This document shows positions 30,992 through 35,345 of a stretch of 35,345 bases of DNA, piece by piece. The notes beneath the pieces were generated by a model. That model did not search any database, was not told where the DNA came from, and worked only from the letters and a program-made list of their open reading frames with translations. The stretch is taken from the IMG/VR virus record IMGVR_UViG_3300030098_004745, positions 1 through 35,345 of that record; one strand, given 5' to 3'. The position numbers and the translations under genes are program-made. How positions within the stretch are numbered: position 1 is the first letter of the stretch; each line of letters begins with the position of its first letter. Source of the DNA: a virus.

Positions 30992-31242
30992 TGAGTGACA
31001 ACGAGTTCAATGCAAATCAACAAAGTCGTCGGTATGTTCGCCGACGGCGACCTCCCGGTTTGTCGAATTGGGAATGGGAGTCTGATAAAGAACTCCATAA
31101 AAGTCGCAATCACGTCGCTGCAAAATTGACTGACTTAAATTCATTTGCTTTTGAGACTTATAAAAAGAAACACAACCTAAACAACAACTCCGGCCTTAAC
31201 AGGCTGATTGCTACACATCCCGAATTAAAAAACGATGCTTAA
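30991..31242 (+). CDS. Small basic protein of unknown function
   Basis: 83 residues. Arg-rich near the N-terminus (SRRYVRRRRPPGLSNWEWES), then a helical part (LTDLNSFAFETYKKKHNLNN, GLNRLIATHPEL). Nucleic-acid binding is possible. It is coupled to Erf through TAATG and overlaps SSB by 8 bases, so it probably belongs to the same recombination unit. Confidence 0.62.
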   Translation: MSDNEFNANQQSRRYVRRRRPPGLSNWEWESDKELHKSRNHVAAKLTDLNSFAFETYKKKHNLNNNSGLNRLIATHPELKNDA

Positions 31243-31573
31243 TGTCACAGCCGTTGGCAATGTTGCCTTCGATCCAGAGCAAAAACAAGTTGGTGATTTT
31301 AAAGTCACCTCTTTCAAGCTTTTAGTTAACAAGAAAATAAAAGACGAAGAAATCACAACTGCGATTAAATGTTCCGTTTGGGGCAACCGTGGTGATGTCG
31401 TCATGCTTTATGTAAATAAAGGAATGAAACTCACGGTTAGTGGTAGTGCTTATGTTCGTGCCTTTTTAAGAAAGGATGAAACTCCAGCGGGAGAGCTAGA
31501 ACTAAGAGTGGATGATTTCTCTTTACCTCAAAAGCCAAAAGCAGAGGATCTTGCCTCTGAAAAGCCATTCTAA
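31235..31573 (+). CDS. ssb: Single-stranded DNA-binding protein
   Basis: 112 residues, one OB fold: LNVTAVGNVAFDPEQKQVGD, VTSFKLLVNKKIK, AIKCSVWGNRGDVVMLYVNK and MKLTVSGSAYVRAF follow the SSB order of strands (N-x-x-x-x-G-x-x-x-x-D-P, F-x-x-A/L, V-x-x-W-G). The C-terminus ASEKPF ends in the Pro-Phe tip that recruits partners, though the preceding residues are less acidic than in the host type. It protects single-stranded DNA for the Erf/nuclease reaction. Confidence 0.9.
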   Translation: MLNVTAVGNVAFDPEQKQVGDFKVTSFKLLVNKKIKDEEITTAIKCSVWGNRGDVVMLYVNKGMKLTVSGSAYVRAFLRKDETPAGELELRVDDFSLPQKPKAEDLASEKPF

Positions 31574-31576
31574 AAA

Positions 31577-32476
31577 ATGGAGGATAACTTGGGGTGGTAC
31601 TTGCAGCAAGTAAGTCGAGCCCCACTTTTGACTCCTAGTGAGGAGATCACGCTAGGTAGTGAAGTTCAAAAATATATGGCTATCAGAGATAAAAAGGATC
31701 TCACGCCAGAAGAACGACGAATTATCAAAAGAGGTAAAAGGGCTAAAGACAGAATGTTTCAAGCCAACTTGAAGTTGGTTGTTCATCTTTGCCGTAAATA
31801 TAGCGAGGGTGGCAGTATGACCTTGTTGGACATGATTCAAGAAGGAAATATTGGTTTATCGAGAGCTATAGAAAAGTTTGACCCGAAACTTGGTTATAAA
31901 TTTAGTACTTACTCTTATTGGTGGATTCGGCAGGCAATTACTCGTTCGTTAATGATTAGTGATCGGACGATAAGGATTCCACTCAATGCGTTTTCAATGC
32001 ATAAGGCAGTTGCTTCATTTTCAGAAGAATTTTTAGCAAAGAATAAGAGATGGCCCACAGTACAAGAATGTGCTGATTTTTCTGGTGTAAGGGTTCAAAC
32101 GATGAGGGCTTACCTCGATCACGTAAGAAGTCCTTTAAGTTTGGATATGAAAGTGATGCATGGTAATAATTTTGTAAGTGATATGTTTCTGCTTGATGTA
32201 ATTGCAAGTGAATATTCAAGCCCGGATCAAGAACTAGAAATCAGAGAAGGGTTGGAGAATCTCGATGAATTTATAAGCGAGCTACCTAGAAGGTCGCAAG
32301 AAGTGATTTATATGCGTTATGGATTGGAGCAAGAGAGACCCAAAACTTACGAAGAAATCGGAAGGATTCTTGGTGTTAGCCGTGAAAGAGCAAGGCAAAT
32401 CGAACAAGAAGCCTTAAATAAGATGAGGCGTTCTTACATCCGATTTGTTAAAAACCAAGGCAAGGACAAGCCTTGA
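31577..32476 (+). CDS. Sigma-70 family RNA polymerase sigma factor, group 2-like
   Basis: 299 residues. Region 1.2: about 3-34 (DNLGWYLQQVSRAPLLTPSE). Region 2: about 57-130, including NLKLVVHLCRKYSEGG, DMIQEGNIGLSRAIEKFDP and YSYWWIRQAITR. Region 3: about 135-215. Region 4: about 230-287, with helix-turn-helix TYEEIGRILGVSRERARQIE. All core- and promoter-binding regions are present, so it should act as a working sigma factor; the layout is like cyanobacterial group 2 sigmas. It ends the repressor-controlled early operon, three bases after SSB. Confidence 0.93.
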   Translation: MEDNLGWYLQQVSRAPLLTPSEEITLGSEVQKYMAIRDKKDLTPEERRIIKRGKRAKDRMFQANLKLVVHLCRKYSEGGSMTLLDMIQEGNIGLSRAIEKFDPKLGYKFSTYSYWWIRQAITRSLMISDRTIRIPLNAFSMHKAVASFSEEFLAKNKRWPTVQECADFSGVRVQTMRAYLDHVRSPLSLDMKVMHGNNFVSDMFLLDVIASEYSSPDQELEIREGLENLDEFISELPRRSQEVIYMRYGLEQERPKTYEEIGRILGVSRERARQIEQEALNKMRRSYIRFVKNQGKDKP

Positions 32477-32495
32477 TTGTGTAGTTTTTGTGTAG
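32477..32495 (+). repeat. Arm-type integrase site candidate, copy 1
   Basis: TTGTGTAGTTTTTGTGTAG, itself two TTGTGTAG units 11 bases apart. An identical 19-base copy lies at 32663-32681, on the other side of attP. Pairs of identical short repeats flanking a core are typical of the arm sites that the N-terminal domain of lambda-type integrases binds. The copy starts one base after the sigma factor stop. Confidence 0.65.
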
Positions 32496-32525
32496 ATGGC
32501 AAATTCGCCATCGCCGAGATCCCAA

Positions 32526-32573
32526 TCGGGGCGACAGGATTCGAACCTGCGACCTAGTGCTCCCAAAGCACGC
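32526..32573 (-). other. attP core: 3' half of a tRNA-Pro(TGG) gene
   Basis: Read on the minus strand: anticodon loop TTTGGGA with anticodon TGG (32567-32561) closed by GTGC/GCAC, variable part TAGGTC, a T-arm GCAGG-TTCGAAT-CCTGT and the acceptor 3' strand CGCCCCG with discriminator A (32526). The 5' half of a tRNA is missing, so this is not a functional tRNA but the segment left in phage DNA so that integration into the host tRNA-Pro restores it. Confidence 0.85.
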
Positions 32574-32662
32574 GACCCCCCATAGTCCATGACTGACATC
32601 TCGCTCAAACACTAGATTATAGTTACAAGGTTCGTGACGCTTCGCGAAGGTGCGTCTATGAT

Positions 32663-32681
32663 TTGTGTAGTTTTTGTGTAG
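32663..32681 (+). repeat. Arm-type integrase site candidate, copy 2
   Basis: Exact second copy of the 19-base repeat at 32477, six bases before the integrase ATG at 32687. It includes a TTG at 32663 that could begin a longer integrase frame, but as an arm site it is more likely noncoding. A small hairpin (GACGC/GCGTC, 32636-32656, around TTCGCGAA) lies just before it. Confidence 0.65.
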
Positions 32682-32686
32682 TTAGC

Positions 32687-33874
32687 ATGTGGGATGGGGC
32701 TAGCTTGAAAGGGCTAATTAAAGCGTTTGGCAAAGGGTGGGGAATCAGAGAACACGATGGAATGATAAGGATTCATCATCGTCCGGGTGGAGTACAAAAG
32801 GCTGCTCCTTTAGGTTTGAAATGGCATGAAAGTAATTCAGGTGAAGCTTTCCTTAGAGCAGAACAAATACGAAAACTTGTCAAAAAAGGTCTTTCTATAA
32901 AGCAAGCATCTAAGAAAGTTATTGGTGGCAGCTCTTTAACAGAGGAAGATTGGGTTGGAGCGTTATATCGTTTTAAAGAGCAAAAAATAAAGCACGATAC
33001 AAATATTTCAGAGGGAACTTGGAAGCACGATTATGCACCAGTTTTAAAGATGGCGGTTGCTTTTCTTGTAGGAAAAAAAGCTCCAACGAATCCCGCTGAC
33101 TTGATTGATCTTTGTATTCGTGAATGGGAACCCGGCAGTCCTTCCCGTAAAAGAAGAACAAATAATCTCTGCCAATTCCTCGCTTACTGCGTCGAGCGTG
33201 AAAATTACTCTTCTAGTTGGTATCCGCCTAATAATAGAAAAACTCATATTGGTAGAAAACCAGCGAATGTAAAAACTCAAAAGGTTGATGCCTTAACTGA
33301 CGAGGAAATATTGTTTTTGATAGATGGTATGCCACAAACCCCTGCAGGTGCTCGTTGGGTTGCTGCAATTATGATTATGGCCGTTTATGGCTTAAGGCCC
33401 GTAGAACTAAAGCACATACAAGTAAAAACCAATAAAAAGACTAAAGAACCTTATCTTTGGTGTAACTATCAAAAAAGAGCCGGAGCAGGCGTTACAAAAC
33501 CAAGAGAGTTAATGCCTTTGGCTGTTGCAGGTCAAAACTGGAACTTGCTCTGGCGATTACAAAATGACGAGATTGATTTACCTTCTCTGCAAGGGAAAGG
33601 TGGTGTTGGTGATGCTGCTTTAAAGTATTTCAAGAAAAGAGCAGCATTTAAGGAGTTACAAGAAAAGCTCGCAAAAAGGGGAGAACGTATTGGTTCTTAT
33701 AGTTTCCGTCATTCTTTTTCTGTAAGAGGCCATCAAAAGAATATTGATGCGGGTTCTGTAGCTACAGCAATGGGTCATTCGCTTGAAACGCATCTTCGTT
33801 CGTATCCTTGGGCAACAAGCGAAACAACAAAAGAAGCATTCCGCAAAGCAGAGAGTATTGCTAATACTAAGTAA
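32687..33874 (+). CDS. int: Tyrosine recombinase integrase
   Basis: 395 residues from ATG 32687. The catalytic domain shows Arg I in YGLRPVEL (R237), Arg-His in YSFRHSF (R341, H342), GHS (H364) and the nucleophile Tyr in LRSYPW (Y373). The usual HxxR box has Tyr in place of the first His (YSFRH). An N-terminal arm-binding and core-binding part precedes (residues 1-195). It should integrate the phage at tRNA-Pro using the adjacent attP. Start preferred over TTG 32663, which lies in the arm repeat. Confidence 0.93.
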   Translation: MWDGASLKGLIKAFGKGWGIREHDGMIRIHHRPGGVQKAAPLGLKWHESNSGEAFLRAEQIRKLVKKGLSIKQASKKVIGGSSLTEEDWVGALYRFKEQKIKHDTNISEGTWKHDYAPVLKMAVAFLVGKKAPTNPADLIDLCIREWEPGSPSRKRRTNNLCQFLAYCVERENYSSSWYPPNNRKTHIGRKPANVKTQKVDALTDEEILFLIDGMPQTPAGARWVAAIMIMAVYGLRPVELKHIQVKTNKKTKEPYLWCNYQKRAGAGVTKPRELMPLAVAGQNWNLLWRLQNDEIDLPSLQGKGGVGDAALKYFKKRAAFKELQEKLAKRGERIGSYSFRHSFSVRGHQKNIDAGSVATAMGHSLETHLRSYPWATSETTKEAFRKAESIANTK

Positions 33875-33888
33875 GCATAGTAAGGTGA

Positions 33889-34098
33889 ATGGACGCGAAG
33901 ATTCACGAAATGACGACTTGGGTCACAATTAAAGAGCTAGCTAATCAATCTAGGGTTTCAGTGCGAACAATGGAGAAGATGAGGGATTCTAGTTTCACGA
34001 TTGGTAAGCATTACCGTAGAAAAACGCCCGGTTCTCGAAACCTTCTTTATGACCTAGAAGCGTGCGAGAAAACAATTAATAGACTATGCTCGGTTTAG
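33889..34098 (+). CDS. xis: Excisionase-like DNA-binding protein
   Basis: 69 residues. WVTIKELANQSRVSVRTMEK is a helix-turn-helix of the Exc/HTH_17 type, followed by GKHYRRKTPGSRNLLYDLEA, common in recombination directionality factors that follow integrase genes. Fourteen bases after int and before two terminators, so the pair forms one operon beside attP. It would bend DNA and favour excision during induction. A simple regulator role cannot be excluded. Confidence 0.78.
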   Translation: MDAKIHEMTTWVTIKELANQSRVSVRTMEKMRDSSFTIGKHYRRKTPGSRNLLYDLEACEKTINRLCSV

Positions 34099-34099
34099 C

Positions 34100-34127
34100 T
34101 CTCTCCAGGGGTGGAGGGGCTTTTTTT
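34100..34127 (+). terminator. Terminator 1 after xis
   Basis: TCTCTCC pairs with GGAGGGG (with G-T pairs) around AGGGGT, then C and seven T. It lies directly after the xis stop. Confidence 0.8.
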
Positions 34128-34143
34128 CTTGCTATGTTCATGG

Positions 34144-34167
34144 CCTCCTTTAAAAGGGAGGTTTTTT
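34144..34167 (+). terminator. Terminator 2 after xis
   Basis: CCTCC pairs with GGAGG, with further T-A pairs inward, followed by six T. Together with the hairpin at 34100 it forms a double terminator that insulates int-xis from the right-end genes. Confidence 0.78.
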
Positions 34168-34238
34168 ATTGCTAATATTTATTTGTACTTATTCGCCTTT
34201 GGTGGGCATCGGTACATAACAGCATTCAAAATTGAACA

Positions 34239-34427
34239 ATGACTTCTCATAGGCTTACGGCTGATGAGTTTCGTAATATATTTAAGGCATACAAAGACAA
34301 TCCCGACCAACAGATAGCCGTTGAGATTCTTCGGCAGCATATGGCAGAGGATTGTGCTTCCCTTCTAAATCACGATTCTTTATGGCTTAAAAAATATAAA
34401 ACAACTCCTAATCCTTATCTCCTTTAA
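34239..34427 (+). CDS. Small protein of unknown function at the right end
   Basis: 62 residues, helical (LTADEFRNIFKAYKDNPDQQ, VEILRQHMAEDCASLLNHDS). No family is recognised. The spacer before it (34168-34238) shows no clear promoter. Two bases separate its stop from the next ATG, so the two are cotranscribed. Confidence 0.55.
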   Translation: MTSHRLTADEFRNIFKAYKDNPDQQIAVEILRQHMAEDCASLLNHDSLWLKKYKTTPNPYLL

Positions 34428-34429
34428 AC

Positions 34430-35302
34430 ATGCCTGCTGTATCTATCACGCTCAAAGAAGAGTTTACTAAGGCATCTAATTGGCCTCCAGCTATCGCTCG
34501 GTCTATTCCTTTTATGTTGCAAGAGGCTATGGCTAAGGGTGCAAAGAAGTCTGCTGATTCTTTATCAGCTCAGATGGCTAGGAAGCTACATCAACCTAAG
34601 AAGAGAACTGTCAACGGAGTATTCCCTAAAAAGATTAGAAAGCCTAGTACTAAAAAGCTGGTAGTAGTGATGGGGCTAACAGGTGGCGGGCCAAAGGATG
34701 AACCCGGTGGAAGAGATGGTTCACCTGCGTGGTATCTAAAGGCTCTTATTAAAGGCTCTCGACGTACCCGTAAGGCTTCCGAGTCTGTTCTACATAGAAG
34801 CAATAAACTTAAACGCAACCAATATATTGTCCCAACTAACTCTCCTTCCTTTCCTTTAAATACAAAGGGCAACCTAACTGGTGGTAAGTACACACAAGTA
34901 CTTAGTAGGATCAAAGCTCATAGTGAGATGGGATACACAGCTAACACCACCAAGGGTATGGGTAGTCGAGGTCGCAGTGGTAGGAAGAGGTCTGCTGTAG
35001 ATTTCTTTATAGGGTCTCCCGGTAACGTTGGTGATCTATACGGGAAGAGTCCTTGGATGCAATACGGTATTCAAAAGCGTGTTGGACCTAGACCTGCTGG
35101 CAACCCCGGCGGTAGAGGTAGACCTGTTACCACTAACCTTCCCAGAGGTTTCAATACTATCTTCTGGATAGCTGACCAAGCACCAAGGTATCGACGCATG
35201 CTTCCCGTTGGCACCATCCTTACTCGTACCTTCGATAACGTTTATACACCTGAGATGACAAGACAGATCCGTGAAAAAATAAAAAGGATTCTCAAAAAGT
35301 GA
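34430..35302 (+). CDS. Minor tail protein Z-like / DUF6441-like candidate
   Basis: 290 residues, very basic. The N-terminal SITLKEEFTKASNWPPAIAR, PFMLQEAMAKGAKKSADSLS and RKLHQPKKRTVNGVFPKKIR, then YLKALIKGSRRTRKASE, VPTNSPSFPLNTKGNLTGGK, MQYGIQKRVGPRPAG and the end PRYRRMLPVG resemble a phage family that I associate with minor tail/neck proteins (gpZ-type). A gpZ gene is missing from its usual place after the gpFII-like gene, so this copy may have moved to the genome end. The call rests on motif memory and is uncertain. Confidence 0.45.
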   Translation: MPAVSITLKEEFTKASNWPPAIARSIPFMLQEAMAKGAKKSADSLSAQMARKLHQPKKRTVNGVFPKKIRKPSTKKLVVVMGLTGGGPKDEPGGRDGSPAWYLKALIKGSRRTRKASESVLHRSNKLKRNQYIVPTNSPSFPLNTKGNLTGGKYTQVLSRIKAHSEMGYTANTTKGMGSRGRSGRKRSAVDFFIGSPGNVGDLYGKSPWMQYGIQKRVGPRPAGNPGGRGRPVTTNLPRGFNTIFWIADQAPRYRRMLPVGTILTRTFDNVYTPEMTRQIREKIKRILKK

Positions 35303-35332
35303 TCACGGGTCCTTCCCGGCGCGTCTTTTGCG

Positions 35333-35345
35333 GGTATTTTGGGAC
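35333..35345. other. Right genome end, copy of the 13-base terminal repeat
   Basis: GGTATTTTGGGAC, identical to positions 2-14. See the left end. Bases 35303-35332 carry no gene; they are GC-richer and contain the GCGGG arm that pairs with CCGC of the left end. Confidence 0.55.

Noticed and set aside
32526-32600. A tRNA gene on the minus strand
   Set aside because: Only the anticodon arm, T-arm and acceptor 3' strand are present; no D-arm or 5' acceptor strand follows at 32574-32600. It is the attP remnant.
18764-33871. 14-base repeat TTGCTAATACTAAG at 18764 and 33858
   Set aside because: One copy is inside the integrase coding end; matches of this length are expected by chance in 35 kb.
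1-35345. CRISPR array, insertion sequence or photosynthesis genes
   Set aside because: No regular repeat-spacer pattern, no transposase and no psbA-like or other photosynthesis gene could be seen.

Overview
The window looks like a complete genome of about 35.3 kb of a temperate, lambda-like siphovirus, most likely infecting a cyanobacterium. Evidence for the phage type is a GpA-like terminase, lambda-type portal, gpW-like, gpFII-like and gpU-like connectors, a fused protease/HK97-fold capsid gene, a tail chaperone pair with a -1 slippery site, a tape measure and a gpJ-like hub. Evidence for a cyanobacterial host is softer: several small secreted or membrane proteins resemble conserved cyanophage proteins as I remember them, the sigma factor has the look of a cyanobacterial group 2 sigma-70, and many genes lack a strong Shine-Dalgarno. 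Host assignment is inference.

Form of the DNA: both ends carry the same 13 bases (GGTATTTTGGGAC), followed at the left by CGCGG and two 13-bp repeats, just before the terminase genes. This is the lambda cosN-cosB arrangement, so the window probably runs from cos end to cos end. It is not an integrated prophage: a single intact attP (3' half of a tRNA-Pro gene) lies internally, beside the integrase.

Layout: 1-100 cos; 102-8739 DNA methylase, packaging and head genes (+); 8805-18737 tail, hub, fibre and glycine-rich adhesin (+); 18817-20351 three small or membrane genes (+); 20284-22404 four leftward genes, three with signal peptides; 22457-24252 small accessory genes with two candidate structured RNAs; 24235-29033 leftward early operon (HTH protein, helicase, PD-(D/E)XK nuclease, RusA, small proteins); 29034-29212 divergent control region; 29213-29962 repressor-like HTH gene; 30124-32476 rightward early operon (Erf, SSB, sigma-70 factor); 32477-34098 attP, integrase, excisionase-like gene; 34239-35302 two genes at the right end, the last resembling a gpZ-type minor tail protein.

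How it may work together: five copies of a palindrome, consensus RGGGT-NN-ACCCY, lie in the intergenic control regions at 23241, 25927, 29035, 29192 and 30071. At 30071 it overlaps the -35 of a good promoter. I infer an operator family read by the 29213-29962 protein, giving a lambda-like immunity system. The rightward operon ends in a full sigma-70 protein rather than a Q-like antiterminator, suggesting that lifting repression makes a sigma factor that redirects host RNA polymerase to late genes. No endolysin is recognisable. No gene-free stretch exceeds 300 bases.
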